Positions 12,625 through 33,750 of a stretch of DNA of 64,000 nucleotides are shown here, in pieces; position 1 is the stretch's first letter, and every line of letters begins with the position of its first letter. Origin of the DNA: Oryzias latipes (taxonomy: Eukaryota; Chordata; Actinopteri; Beloniformes; Adrianichthyidae); contig NC_019859.2 in NCBI RefSeq assembly GCF_002234675.1, positions 30,162,434 through 30,226,433 on the forward strand, in the 5' to 3' direction. The position numbers were made by a program, and so were the translations under genes. The notes beneath the pieces are model-generated. The model ran no database searches. It was not told the DNA's origin and saw only the letters and a program-made list of their open reading frames with translations.

Positions 12625-13269
12625 GCACTCCACCAGGGTATTCTACACAGAGGTCATCATAGCAGCAAACTGACACGATAGTAGGGGCACCCTAAAAAAA
12701 ATTTCAACAGTTTTACATGGAAATGGCTAGTTTTAGTCTAGGAAAACTGCGGGGGGGGGGGGGGGGGGGGGGAACTGGCTCATTTTGTTCTTTTTTTGGG
12801 GGGGGGGGCGCTCGTGTGCCCCCACAAGGTTGCGCCCTGGGCGACTGCCGACATTGCCCACGTTAAAAACCACCAGTGGTTCCAATAGGGGTGTATGGAT
12901 CTTCAGACAAACAGAGTGTATATTTGTATAAACCCCTTTTTTATTTGAGGCTAAGCTTTATTTAAAATAATTATATGGACTGATTTTTGGACCGGACGGA
13001 AAAAAGAAGATAGAGAGAGAGTGGGATGTTAGAGATGTCGATAATACAGAGTCATAACATAAGAGTGTCATAAGTACATTGCATGACTTAGTTCTCACAT
13101 GCACACATCAACACACTAACAAATAGTCTGCACACAACTCTATACTGTTTTAAGTATATTTACACATAGAAGACTTTTCTCAAAGGTTGCACCGACTGAA
13201 ATTAAGTTAAGCACACAGACAGGGACACAGAGAGGGATGTTAAAACAGTACCTATGCCAGTATTTGTGC

Positions 13270-13870
13270 AAAAATGAATAAACAGGTGGGTTTAAACGAA
13301 TATGTGCTTCGTAGAGTGTACCTTGACCACAATGCTCCACCAAACGCAGGAGGCCCAGCATCCCACACCCCAGAGCTGCCGGCAGACACCGCAGCAGCCC
13401 AGCCGATCCAGACACTCAAGAGCTCCCCCGACTGTCAAAGACCCTGGAACAACCACCTTCACGCACACCGAACCCCCACCACAGAGATGAAGCCGGAGGA
13501 CTAGACCCGGCAGCCCTCCGGCTGAGGAGTAGGAGGAAAAGAGGGCACAGAGAGCTGGAGCCCCCATCAAAGTAGGGATCTGCCCCAGCCCAAGGCGCTC
13601 CAGGCCCAGACCAATGCCCCGACCACACAAGACTTATGCCGGCACCCAGATGAGAGGTAGGCCACCCATGGGACTTGTGAACCCCACCCACCCCCAGAGG
13701 CAGGTCGAGACCACCCATGCCCGGTCCGCACTGCACACCCAGGCAACCTGCCGCCAGCCCCACCGAGGACAAACCAGCGAAAGGCGCAGGAAACCGACTG
13801 CCCGACTGGGGATTCTAAGGTGACAACAGCCAAACTTCCACCATTTGGCTGCACCAAGAAATTCTTCCCA
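13270..13870. other. GC-rich, C-biased non-coding tract of unknown origin
   Basis: About 600 bp of strongly C-rich plus strand in an otherwise AT-rich area. Frames are open in several phases simply because stops are rare; their translations (Pro/Thr/Gln-rich on plus, Gly/Cys/Val-rich on minus) match no family I know. It may be the 5' untranslated part of a retroelement, but I cannot show that. Confidence 0.4.
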
Positions 13871-14925
13871 TAAAAGTTACAAACAGAACTAGTGACAGGC
13901 CCTGGCTAGTCCAGCTCTTGCCAGGATATAGTCTCATTTACAGCTGGTTACATGAGTTCCAACTCTGTTTGGATCAAATGCCTCCTCCCAACGGCAGACA
14001 TGTAGCCTATATTTCCAGAGAACTGCAAAAAATACGAAAATAATTTTTTGTTTTTATTATGATAAAGACAAAACACCAAGGTTTTGCTGTATTAAAACTT
14101 GTGAGATTGAATAAAAACCGAACTTCCGTTTATTAGTACACAGATGAAATTCACTAAGACGGTACAAGCTTACAAGTAAGCGTCCCCAACAGCTCTATTC
14201 AGCACCATATAACTTAATGAACGATAAACCTCTCTGAGCAAATACCAAAACATTTTCTGTACACCCACCGCACTGACCTGACACAAGACACCCCCCAATC
14301 ACAATTAGTGGTAATGTTTAGTGATATGCACAGTTGGCTCCATGCACCCAACCTCAGTCATATCAATGGGACATCGCTACACACAACATAATGTGTCTTT
14401 GTTGTCCATTTGCTTAGTATCAGAAGCACATGCTACTACATCTGTAGTGACAGAGCTAGTGAACTTCTAGAAATGCTAAAAGCTTTTCAAAGGCTTTGTC
14501 TATCCTCTGGGTAGTGACAACATGCAACAAGCTTATGATCAGATTTGCTTGGTGAAGTTGAGTAGCATGAGCCTGCAGCATGTGAGTGCGAGTGCCGATG
14601 AAACTTTCCCTGTCATACAGGGTCACGTTTAAAATATTGTGGTGGCTATACCGTAGTGTGACTCAAAGCACACAATTAACCTTTAGAAGCGAGCATGATT
14701 CACCATGCAGTATGGTTTATCATAATACACAATGAGTCCACTGATTTAGCTCTTAGGTTTTCATCTCCAGTGTTTGCTGTTGTAGTTCTTAGATTCACTG
14801 GCTGACAAACCAAAAGCTGCTTCGGAATTTTGGTATTCATTCACTGACACTACCACTTAAGCTACGGACACACCGGACATGCATTCAAGAACGCACTAAA
14901 CCCGTTTCTTATACTTGCGTATTAG
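13871..14925. other. Non-coding DNA
   Basis: No exon, RNA gene or recognised repeat seen. Confidence 0.45.
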
Positions 14926-14930
14926 GGATG

Positions 14931-15380
14931 GGCCGATAAAGTTTTTTTCGGCCAATACCGATAACCAATATTCTCCCTGCAGATGTGGCCGATAGCCGAT
15001 ATTTGCCTATATCGATATTTAAGTGTCTACAGTAACACTTAGTTTAGATTCCCTTTTTGTTTCTTTGTCAGAAATCCACATTTTTTCTTTTACTGGACAA
15101 TCACATTGTACTTGACCCTTTTTAACATACAGCAAAGGATCTCATAGGAACAAGTATCATTTTAAAACTTCCATATACATATATGTGAAAGCATTCAGAC
15201 TATTTATTGAATATTGGACATAACTGTAAACCATAACCTCCCCATTGCAGGGATCTATTAGGAACAACATGTGTCCCCATGAAAAATAGCAATTACTGAC
15301 TATGAATGTAAACATAATCTTTCCAATCTATTAGGAACAAGTATACATTTCAAAAATAAAGTGTTTCTGAAAACAGGGGC
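14931..15380. repeat. Interspersed repeat, copy 2 (starts with AGGGATGGGCCGATA)
   Basis: The left end carries a hAT-like terminal motif and several GCCGATA-type words. From 15188 to 15377 it aligns with 1204-1419. The right terminal repeat is absent, so the copy is truncated. Confidence 0.55.
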
Positions 15381-19294
<3,914 letters not shown>

Positions 19295-19890
19295 CTGGGC
19301 TGTGTCCGAATTCTCACCCTAATCCCTAAAACACTTTATAGTGAGGGACTATGTACTGCCATGAATTTTAAAAGCAATTCGGACACCATGCTCACTATTT
19401 ATTTAAAACAGCAAATATGACATCACAGATTTCACAAAGTGAAAATCTAATTCATGAGCGTTTTATGACAACTACTTATATGTCAGAACTCCTTCACTAC
19501 TCACTAGTGCACTATATAGTCCATTCACGATTCTGTAGTGTTGTCCGAAAATCAAGTGCCCTAGAAATTTCCCTAAAGTCTCTGCGAAAAGCCAGTGTGC
19601 TCATTTTGGTGAATACAGACCAAAATTTATGCAAAAACAATTCATTTAAATGTATGTTTTAATTAACTATCAATGTTTCTATCAGAACATGGTGGATTCA
19701 TATAGTCATTATAGAACGTTCATATCAATTAGATTTTCACTTTGTGAATTTGGTGACGTCAAAATCGCTGTTAAAAAAAAGTAGTGAGAATGCTGTCTGA
19801 ACTACTTTTAAAATATAAGGCACTACATAGTCCCGTACCATATAGTTCTTTAGTATATAGGGAGTAGGGAGGGAATTCAGACATAGCCTG
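19295..19890. mobile_element. TIR MITE, GGCTATGTCCGAATTC family, copy 1
   Basis: It begins GGCTGTGTCCGAATTC and ends with GAATTCAGACATAGCC, an inverted pair. Words resembling CACTATATAGTCC recur inside. The same termini bound 43704-44102. No protein is encoded. A related partial copy ending GGAATTCAGACATGGCC lies at about 19980-20135. Confidence 0.7.
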
Positions 19891-19979
19891 TGTTCTGATG
19901 ATGATTACGTTGATTGATTATTAAAATAAAAACATTTAAATACCAACAAAGTACAACGTGGTCTATATTCCCCTATCTA

Positions 19980-20135
19980 GTGAGCATTGAAGCACACTGG
20001 TTTTTCGCAGAGACTTAAGGGAAATTTCTAAGGCACTCAATATTGGAATTGTAGATTCGGACAGCCCTACAAAATGGTGAGGGCAACATGTGATTCACTG
20101 TATAGTTAGTGGTGAAGGAATTCAGACATGGCCCT
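19980..20135. repeat. Partial copy of the GGCTATGTCCGAATTC MITE family
   Basis: It shares the internal words GCAGAGACTT-AGGGAAATTTCTA and GGTGAAGGAATTCAGACAT with the copy at 43704-44102. The left terminus is missing. Confidence 0.6.
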
Positions 20136-20159
20136 GAAGATGTGTCGTTTTATTTATCT

Positions 20160-20950
20160 CAGTGTTTTTCACTGAGATAATGATTTAAGCCGTGGCACAC
20201 TAGTGTGCCATGGGAGATGGTCAGGTGTGCCGTGGGAAATTGCCCTCATTAACTGATCTAAAAACATTTTCCATCTCCAGGATATCAGCTCTGTGTTCAT
20301 CCAAACAGGCCCTGATAAAACACTGAGTATTAGGAATATAAAAGATCATAAAAGACTTTTAGCCGTAGCTTCAACTGTTTTCGGAAAAGTCCCGCCCCTT
20401 TAACTGTCTCCACCAATCATTCTTGGAGGCTCAATCACATGTCATCAGTCTGACCACTTAGAAGTGGTTAAAGTCTTCACTTCTTTGTTCTGATTCTGCT
20501 CATAAAGCTTGTCTTTAGTGGTGTAGCTTTCCGCGGGATCCGGTATCAGACCGTGGAACAATTGAACAAAACCATGAAGCTCAGAGAAGCGAGTCGGTCT
20601 GCGTTCGGCGGCCGTTTGCACTACATCTCCCATGATGCATTGGGTTAAAGTGACAGCGTCTCAGCGTACATTGAGTCTTCATTGTTAAACATCTTGAAAC
20701 CACAATGAACACGCATCAAACAGTTTTTAAAACTTCTAACTTAACCTATATTACATCTTTTAGAAAAAACAGCTGCAACTTCCAGCTTTTTCTGCCACAA
20801 TTATCACAAAAATGTATGTGAGATTGTGGAGGGACCATATATCTATACAGACTAGGAGTTTCTTCTTTTTTGTTTTTGGATGCTGGTGTGTCGCAGGATT
20901 TTTGTCAAGGTTAAAGTGTGTCGTGGCTCAAAAAAGGTTGAAAAACACTG
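20160..20950. mobile_element. Non-autonomous hAT transposon, copy 2 (791 bp)
   Basis: It begins CAGTGTTTTTCA and ends with the inverted form, GGTTGAAAAACACTG. The flanks are perfect 8-bp duplications, ATTTATCT, at 20152-20159 and 20951-20958. The body aligns with 8105-8863 in the same orientation, including the words GTGTGCCATGGGAGATGGTC-like and CATCTCCCATGATGCATTG-like. No transposase frame is present. Confidence 0.93.
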
Positions 20951-21386
20951 ATTTATCTTATATTGCAAAAGTTATTTGTCTTTCAGGAAAATAAATTTAA
21001 CTTACTTAATGAAAAAAATCATATGGAGTTAAAGTTTTTTTAAGAGAATTATAAACATAAATAAAGCAAAAGGTCTAGTCAGCTTTTTATTTTTAGTTAA
21101 AAAAGAAAGCATAAATAAAGGAATAAAAACGGACTCCACTCAAGTGCAGCTTTTAAGATATTTATTGAGGCATATTTAAATAAACCTAAACAAGTTATGA
21201 TTCAATTGTCAACACTTCTAAAACAATCAATATCATGCAAAATTATAGATGATAAAAAATAATAACTAAAATAAAATTATTATAACAATAGTACAAGACA
21301 TGTTTGAAATAGAGCAGGCAGAAACTTATGCCCTTAAACAAGACAAGAAAGTTACTTATTATTAATATTATTGTTGTTGCTGTTAG

Positions 21387-21388
<2 letters not shown>

Positions 21389-21483
<95 letters not shown>

Positions 21484-21530
21484 TCAATAATAATAATAAT
21501 TATTATTATTATAATTATAATAATAATTAC
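21389..21530. repeat. (AAT)n microsatellite
   Basis: About 30 uninterrupted AAT units to 21483, followed by imperfect units that switch to the inverted ATT form. The Ile-rich frame across it is an artefact. Confidence 0.95.
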
Positions 21531-21651
21531 GAAAAGACAAAAAATACTACTGAAAATAATACGAATAATGTTAATTTTTGTAAATTATATTCATTTAAAT
21601 CAACTATCTATTTAGTGACAAAAATAAAGTGGAGTAAAAAATAAAAGTCAA

Positions 21652-21750
21652 CAATTCAGTCCACGGTCTGAATTGTTCACGGTCTGAATCTGAACAATTC
21701 AGTCCACGGTCTGAATTGTTCACGGTCTGAATCTGAACAATTCAGTTCAG
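21652..21750. repeat. 43-bp tandem duplication upstream of sec23b
   Basis: The word CAATTCAGTCCACGGTCTGA recurs at 21652 and 21695, giving a 43-bp period, then a third degraded part. Each unit contains CAATTCAG and its complement CTGAATTG as a short palindrome. It ends about 150 bp before the putative sec23b promoter motifs. Confidence 0.85.
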
Positions 21751-21889
21751 GCCAACAATTTAGTTCACCGTCGAACTAAATGTGACCAACAGCTCAAAAA
21801 TGCACCCAACCAAATGCCGTTCAGGCAGCGCTATTCACTGAATGCAAACTACATTTCCCTTTTTTCCTTTACGTCTACTGCGATCAAGC

Positions 21890-21975
21890 AGCACGGGCTA
21901 CGTCACGAAGAGAGAAGCCAATGGGAGACGCCTATTTTCCGAGTAACACGTCATTCTAGTAGAGGGAGAAGCCGG
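21890..21975 (+). promoter_or_regulatory. Putative sec23b core promoter (ACGTCA motifs and CCAAT box)
   Basis: Upstream of the first exon are two ACGTCA (CREB/ATF/XBP1-type core) words, at 21900-21905 and 21948-21953, on either side of a CCAAT box at 21918-21922. No TATA box is seen. Such sites fit a secretory-pathway housekeeping gene responsive to ER load, but binding is inferred only. Confidence 0.45.
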
Positions 21976-22105
21976 CTGGCAGGAGTCGTCCCCTCATCGA
22001 CGGTGTCTCTTGTCCTCTGTGTTCGTCTTTTCTACATCTAAATGTTCTAATTCTCTCCGGTCACCTCCGCCTCCGTTTGAACCTGAAAACAAATCCACAA
22101 AGCAG
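21976..22105 (+). other. sec23b: sec23b non-coding first exon (5' UTR)
   Basis: The only strong donor before the coding exon is CAG|GTAAGAG after 22105. The matching acceptor lies at 26101-26102, seven bases before the start codon. This layout (short GC-richer 5' UTR exon, long first intron) is usual for SEC23 genes. The left boundary is approximate. Confidence 0.6.
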
Positions 22106-22639
22106 GTAAGAGCTCGACGGAATGTCGGTGAAAAGCGGGTCACCGGTCTTCGACTCCATGATCAGAGCGGACAGGAAGTACTACTAGGCTAGCGCTGCGT
22201 TCCGTTAGCTAAGTCAGCCAGCCGTACGAAGCAGCGCCGTGTGCGGCGTTGGAACGCCGACGCTTTGGGGAGAAAATGGTTATTCGACCATGATCGACCG
22301 GAGCTAATGTTGGCGATGGATGAAATGCGTTCAGACCGACATTACGGAGGCTCCATGATGGGCCGTCAGCAGTCTGAGTCTGTCGACGCGTCTGTCAGTT
22401 CCGCGGCTCTCGTCACGAGAGACGACGTGGACCAGAGATTTCCCAAAAATAATCAGGTTTTTGATCCGAAAAGACTTTGTATTTAACTCAACATATATAA
22501 TTTAATCGAGAAGGAATTTTAATGCGGGGTTATTAATTAAAAAGTAAAGTCGTATTCTAAGAAATGGCTTTCTCTTTTGAACCGATATGGTGTTCAGGAA
22601 AGAAGACTGGATTATGATCGATCAGGCAGGACAAACAGA

Positions 22640-23603
22640 GCGGACCTGCTCTTCTGGGACAACTCTATGCTCTTCTGGGGCAAATCTATGCTCTTCCGGG
22701 GCAACTCTATGCTCTTCTGGGGCAACTCTATGCTCTTCTGGGGCAATTTGATGTTCTTTTGGGTCATCTTGATGTTCTTCATCGGGGCGTCTCGATGCTC
22801 TTCATCGGGGCGTCTCCATGCTCTTCATCGGGGCGATGCTCTTCATCGGGGCGTCTCGATGCTCTTCATCGGGGCGTCTCGATGCTCTTCATCGGGGCGA
22901 TGCTCTTCATCGGGGCGATGCTCTTCATCGGAGCGATGCTCTTCATCGGAGCGATGCTCTTCATCGGGGCGTCTCGATGCTCTTCATCGGGGCGTCTCGA
23001 TGCTCTTCATCGGGGCGATGCTCTTCATCGGGGCGTCTCGATGCTCTTCATCGGGGCGATGCTCTTCATCGGGGCGATGCTCTTCATCGGAGCGATGCTC
23101 TTCATCGGAGCGATGCTCTTCATCGGGGCGTCTCGATGCTCTTCATCGGGGCGTCTCCATGCTCTTCATCGGGGCGTCTCCATGCTCTTCATCGGAGCGA
23201 TGCTCTTCATCGGGGCGATGCTCTTCATCGGAGCGATGCTCTTCATCGGAGCGATGCTCTTCATCGGAGCGATGCTCTTCATCGGGGCGTCTCGATGCTC
23301 TTCATCGGGGCGTCTCGATGCTCTTCATCGGGGCGATGCTCTTCATCGGGGCGATGCTCTTCATCGGGGCGTCTCGATGCTCTTCATCGGGGCGATGCTC
23401 TTCATCGGAGCGATGCTCTTCATCGGGGCGTCTCCATGCTCTTCATCGGAGCGATGCTCTTCATCGGGGCGTCTCCATGCTCTTCATCGGGGCGTCTCCA
23501 TGCTCTTCATCGGGGCGATGCTCTTCATCGGAGCGATGCTCTTCATCGGGGCGTCTCGATGCTCTTCATCGGGGCATCTCGATGCTCTTCATCGGGGCGT
23601 CTC
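22640..23603. repeat. Minisatellite of interleaved 18-bp and 23-bp units
   Basis: From 22771 to 23603 I count 41 units by hand: 22 of 18 bp (GATGCTCTTCATCGGGGC or GGAGC-ended) and 19 of 23 bp, which add GTCTC. The sum, 833 bp, equals the span exactly. Upstream, 22640-22770 holds decayed older units such as ACTCTATGCTCTTCTGGGGC. Most units contain CGATG-CTCTT-CATCG, a 5-bp stem with 5-base loop. Because the units have no stop codon in any plus-strand frame and the 5-bp insert changes phase, three long overlapping frames (up to 346 codons) appear; none is a plausible gene. Confidence 0.95.
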
Positions 23604-24124
23604 GATGCTCTTCTTGAACATTGGAGATGTGATGTTTCACTTGCTGGTCCCCTTGTTGACATGGTCTTGAACTTGTCCCTTAGCTTGCACTGAGTCATAT
23701 CAGGACTTTCCTACATGAAGGAATGCCCTGTCGATTGGGAAGCGTTTCATAACTGTAGTCTGATTACTTTATAATGTTTGTTTCGTGCAGACAGAGTCTC
23801 TGTCATCAGTCAGATCTACAGAAATAGTTTGATATATTTGGTTATTTATGACACCAATGTCTTTAAAATACTTTGAAATTATATTTCCCCTTTACATAAC
23901 CAAGCTATTAAAATGCAGAAATCAGAGAAAATATAAATGACATAATGTACAGTAATCTCATTATCTTTATTGTTGTGAAATAGTTCAGATGAATATGGTC
24001 AGAGGCGTCACACATCAGAGATCACTGTTTCAGATCACCAACTACAAACTAGATTCAATTCACTTCACAAGTACTGAATTAAATCGAATATGAGTCCACA
24101 TGGCTTATTTAAATATATATACCA

Positions 24125-24125
<1 letters not shown>

Positions 24126-24197
<72 letters not shown>
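24126..24197. repeat. (TG)n(TA)n microsatellite
   Basis: A short TG run is followed by about 28 TA units. Non-coding. Confidence 0.95.
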
Positions 24198-24198
<1 letters not shown>

Positions 24199-25135
24199 CT
24201 TCCAAACCCACTTTGTTTAAACAGTTCTCAAACTATTTGTGGTTAAAACTGAAAGGCCTTTATTACAAAAATAGAATTTTTTGCATTGCATTCTGTCACA
24301 AAGCCTATTTTTAGTTTACATACAAGATTTTTGAAATTCTTAGAATTATTTGTTGGATTTTGAGTAACCGTTGTTTTAAACCTTAAAGGCTTTCAGAGCA
24401 AATTATTTTCTTGGTTTTTGCTATCATTTCTGGGTGTTTTTTTATTTCTTTGGGTTTTTTTTTCTTTTCCATTCATGTGCCTAAAACCTTTTCAAACGTA
24501 CGTGTTGACACATAGATCTGGACTTAGGTCGCCGATATCAGTGTCATAACAGCGTAGAGATACTAAAGGTTTGTTTTTACAATCCAAATGTTGAGTAACT
24601 ATTAATAAATGCTCTTTAGAAAACAGTATGCATCCTTTCAGTCGATGGCTGCATACCTGGGCATTTGTCCCTGCCCTAATCCAGGGCAGGTGTAATTGTC
24701 GATGTAATTGAACACATTAGGGGTGTGACAGGTGTGTGCGCCTTCACTCGCTCATATTTGTTTGTGTATGTTCCCTCTGAACAGCAGTTATTAAAACTAG
24801 AAAATAGAACATTGTTCTAATGTTCTTGTCCTGAAAACAATGCATCTTTTTTTTTGTTTTGTTAACCGCACACAGAGTCCTCCTCAACATCAATTACTAT
24901 TTTTTTTATCGTTCTATTCAGACGGCAGCAGAAAACAGTTTGACTCCTAATAAGAATAAAATTGTTCTTAAACAGAATCCGATCGTAAAGATTATACGTC
25001 AACAAGGAAATATTCCAATCCACATTTCCGACTCTGTAATGTACTTCAATACTGTACAGAAGACTGATCCTTTATTTTAGAACTACATACGTTTTTTTTT
25101 TTTTTAAGTATCCTGAAGACTTTGGTTTGAAAGTT

Positions 25136-25524
25136 GGCCTGCACAATAAATCGCAAATTTACTGTTATCGCTATATCAAGCTGTGGAATACGCATATCGC
25201 AAAAGACGGCGAAAATTACAATAAATGGTTACCTGAAATGTGCTAGAACGATGTTATGGCAGCTTGAAGAATTTCACGAGTCAAATAAATCCTTTTATGG
25301 ATTTGACCAATCGGAGCGTTTTATGTTGGATGCTTGCCTCCCATGTAGACGAGGGTCATTTGGGGTATAATATAAGTTATGTCGACTCTTATTTAAATTA
25401 AACTGTTCCAGTGAAATGGAAATGTTTTTAGTTGCTTGTTCATGTACTGCCAGTTATATCGTCATGGCAATGCTAATTATTATTATCGAAATACGCAACT
25501 TTTCCTCATATCGTGCAGCCCTAG
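25136..25524. mobile_element. hAT-like MITE (GGGCTGCACGATA termini)
   Basis: The left end reads GCCTGCACAATAAATCGC and the reverse-complemented right end CTAGGGCTGCACGATATG, a terminal motif widespread in fish genomes. Words such as TATCGCTATATC fill the body. No clear 8-bp duplication was found, so boundaries are approximate. Confidence 0.55.
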
Positions 25525-26079
25525 TGTAAAGTCAACATCAGAAACAGAAGCAGAGTCAAACCTTCCCTCAAGCCTGGAGGGCTTTTGTTCTCTGACTTAA
25601 CCAGAAAACTCTGACTGTTTGGAAGGAAAAGTGTTGTTGAAAATCAAGGATTCCTTCTCTTGTTTTTTTTTGGGCCAGCAGACTGTGCAGATTTCAAATT
25701 CTTGAAGAAGTCGTCGGTTTGGTGTGACAGTCCCACAGGGGAGTTGCTACAACAAGCTCCTGGAGAATCTTTGCAAAGGGCGTCACAAATGCCTTATTGA
25801 CACACCGATCTAAGTCGTCCCTGCAAAAATAGTACCTGTCTAATATTTGGACGCACCTTCCCATTCATGTTGGTATTTCAGCGCCGTTCCCATCGTCATT
25901 AAACCAGCCGGTCTGGTTTTCTGGTGACGCGGTTGTGCGTCAGGCCTCTTATTTTAGCACCAAAGAGGCAGGTTTAAGTCTTTAAAGAGGTGACTCTGGT
26001 TAGAGACGGCAGCAGAACTGACAGGAGCGCGTCCGGGCAACACGGTTTTCAGTCTGAAGGAGGCACCTCACTGACCTGA

Positions 26080-31758
<5,679 letters not shown>

Positions 31759-32110
31759 ACACAAGAGGAACGCCACATTCCCGTTCAGCTTTCAGGATCC
31801 ATCGACATTTCCCTGATTTTTGTGAACGAGCCAGACTCACACAGTCGTCTGTTTGTACTAAATCGATTCTCACTTTGTTCTATTGTGGCCTGTGGGGTCC
31901 ATAACAAGGTTCCTGTAAAGAAATACATTTTCATAGAGGAAAACATATTTATGTGAGTGTATGAAGCTAACAAAGGTGTCTCTGAAAGTCTGGAGCGACC
32001 AGACTGATGTTTGTCTTAAATGAGTGTCTGCTGAGTATGTTTGCTTTGTCCATAGCTGAAAATGATATGTAGAATGTTTTTGAACAAATAAATTATGATT
32101 GCATCTCGAA
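31759..32110 (+). other. sec23b: sec23b 3' UTR with polyadenylation signal
   Basis: After the TAA at 31756-31758 the sequence has no frame of note. An AATAAA hexamer at 32087-32092 is the first convincing polyadenylation signal, so the transcript probably ends near 32110. Confidence 0.7.
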
Positions 32111-33559
32111 TGCTCCCTCAATCTAATGATTACTCCTTCATTTGACGGACATTAAAGTTCCTTCAAGGACCATACTTCCAGTGTTTTCCAGGAAGATTCC
32201 AGCTTACCAAGGATCATGTCTGCAGGCAATCAGCTGAGAGCTGAGGCTGCTTGTCTTCCGTTTGGGTTCATTTTCTGCTCGATGACCATCTGCTGTTTTG
32301 CCCTCGGTGATCTTTGTTGTCTTTGTAATCAAAGGAGGCTGAAGAAGGGACCAGTTTTTCCATGAAGCGCGTACAGAGAGCTGCTAACATAGAGCAAGCA
32401 GTCTATGCTTTGAGGCCGAGATTCCTCCTAAAAATCCACTTGTTTTGTAAAAGCAGCAGATGGAGAGCAGCTTCTCTGTCCTTTTGACCGCAACAGAAAC
32501 TGCTGTGAGGAAGAGATTGCAACATTTTGTCACAACACTGCATGAAGGCAACAATATCCCCAAACAATGGCGATGTTTCCTTGGCTTTGGTTGCAGATGT
32601 AAAGCCCACATGACACACAATCAAAACAGGCGGCGGCAGGCATCACTGTAAGCTGATTCCAGAGCAGACAGTATGATTTCGAGGATCAGTGAGTGACAGA
32701 TTATGAAGACTAATCCTTCAGGGCTACGTGTTAAAAGGCAAATTCTACTCTTATCAGCTTTAAGCAGAACTTGCAGCAGAAATAGAAATGAGGTCTACGG
32801 CGACGATGAAGAGCTTAGGCCTCACTGTGCCGCGCTCTGAAGCCACATATGCTCCAGGAGAAACTCACAAGATGCAGCATGACAACTTTGGAGGTTTTTT
32901 TTTACACGCATCATGTGCACAATACCAAAAAGCAGCACTTTTCTTCACACATTCTGCAGTTTACATCAAGCTTTTGCACAGGAGTTCAGTGAGTCCAGCT
33001 CATACAGAGAAAAGCTGGCTGACCTGCTGGGCTCACTTGCTGCATCCTGAGCTTCACACAATCAGAACATTTTCATTTCTTTGCGGTTTTTTCTACTCCG
33101 GCTTTGGCAAAGCTGCAGCCTTCTTATCTTTGAAGAATCCGTTCAAGTTAAGAATTCACGGAAATCTATTCTGGCTTCTGTGCATTAAAACAGGGTTACG
33201 TCACTCTACATGTGGTCAGATTAGAAATTCGAGATCTATTTTTGCAGGAACTACAAATGCTTTTCGTCTGAGAATTTCGTCAGGGGGTCTAAAGCTGCCG
33301 TCACTAAGGATCTTTTCTTCATTTAGGTCTAATCGATTGAGACGAGCAGAGATGATCTCAAAACATCAGTTCCCTCTCTAAATTTGTGATGAAGAAAAAC
33401 TTTGTTGAATGACTAGTTTTTAACAATTTTATACATTTTATACCAACTATCAAATTAATTTTGATATCCCACAGATAATCTGATTGGATAGAAAAACGCG
33501 TTGCCTTCCTCTACCTCCTAAAATGAAGAACTTCATCCTGTTTTTGGAGAACTACTTTT
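32111..33559. other. Non-coding intergenic DNA
   Basis: No exon or recognised repeat. The longest frame (32788-33381 plus) has no familiar motifs, coding bias or splice context. Confidence 0.45.
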
Positions 33560-33750
33560 ATCCATCCGTCCATTTTCCAAACCTACTTAATCCCTTTTGG
33601 GGTCTCTGGGTTGCTGGAGCCTATCCCAACAATGAAATAACCCCACACAGAGAACACAAATGGACACGGAGAAAAGACACCCAGGATTAGAACTAAAACC
33701 TGCTCACTGTGAATAGAGAGTGCCAACCGCTACCCCACAGTACAGCCCTT
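33560..33750 (+). repeat. Dispersed fish repeat (GGTTGCTGGAGCC family), fragment 2
   Basis: Starts ATCCATCCGTCCATTTTCC, then ACTTAATCCCTTTTGGGG, GGGTTGCTGGAGCC and, later, ACCGCTACCCCAC-AGTACAGCCC. The same words in the same order occur at 8884 and 59797. Confidence 0.6.

Larger units (their letters stand above)
11551..12878. mobile_element. Candidate decayed hAT-like element containing pentamer and homopolymer tracts
   Basis: The left side (CAGAGGCG...GTCGCCCTGGG) is echoed in reverse complement on the right (GTCGCCCAGGGCG...). The flanking 8-mers are GTTACAGT and GTTCCAAT, two mismatches apart. Inside are a (CCGGA)n tract at 12070-12111, a C run at about 12599-12624, G runs at 12751-12772 and about 12798-12808. 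No transposase frame survives. The ends are inferred. Confidence 0.4.

Noticed and set aside
13270..13860. Cluster of 60-118 codon frames on both strands
   Set aside because: They arise from low stop-codon frequency in a C-rich tract; the translations are low complexity.
21328..21615. Poly-isoleucine frame
   Set aside because: Translation of the (AAT)n microsatellite.
22577..23693. Three long overlapping plus-strand frames (346, 303 and 291 codons)
   Set aside because: They only translate the 18/23-bp minisatellite, whose units lack stop codons in all three frames. No start context, family match or splice support.
32788..33381. 197-codon plus-strand frame
   Set aside because: No motif, no codon bias, no splice context; probably chance in a region with few stops.
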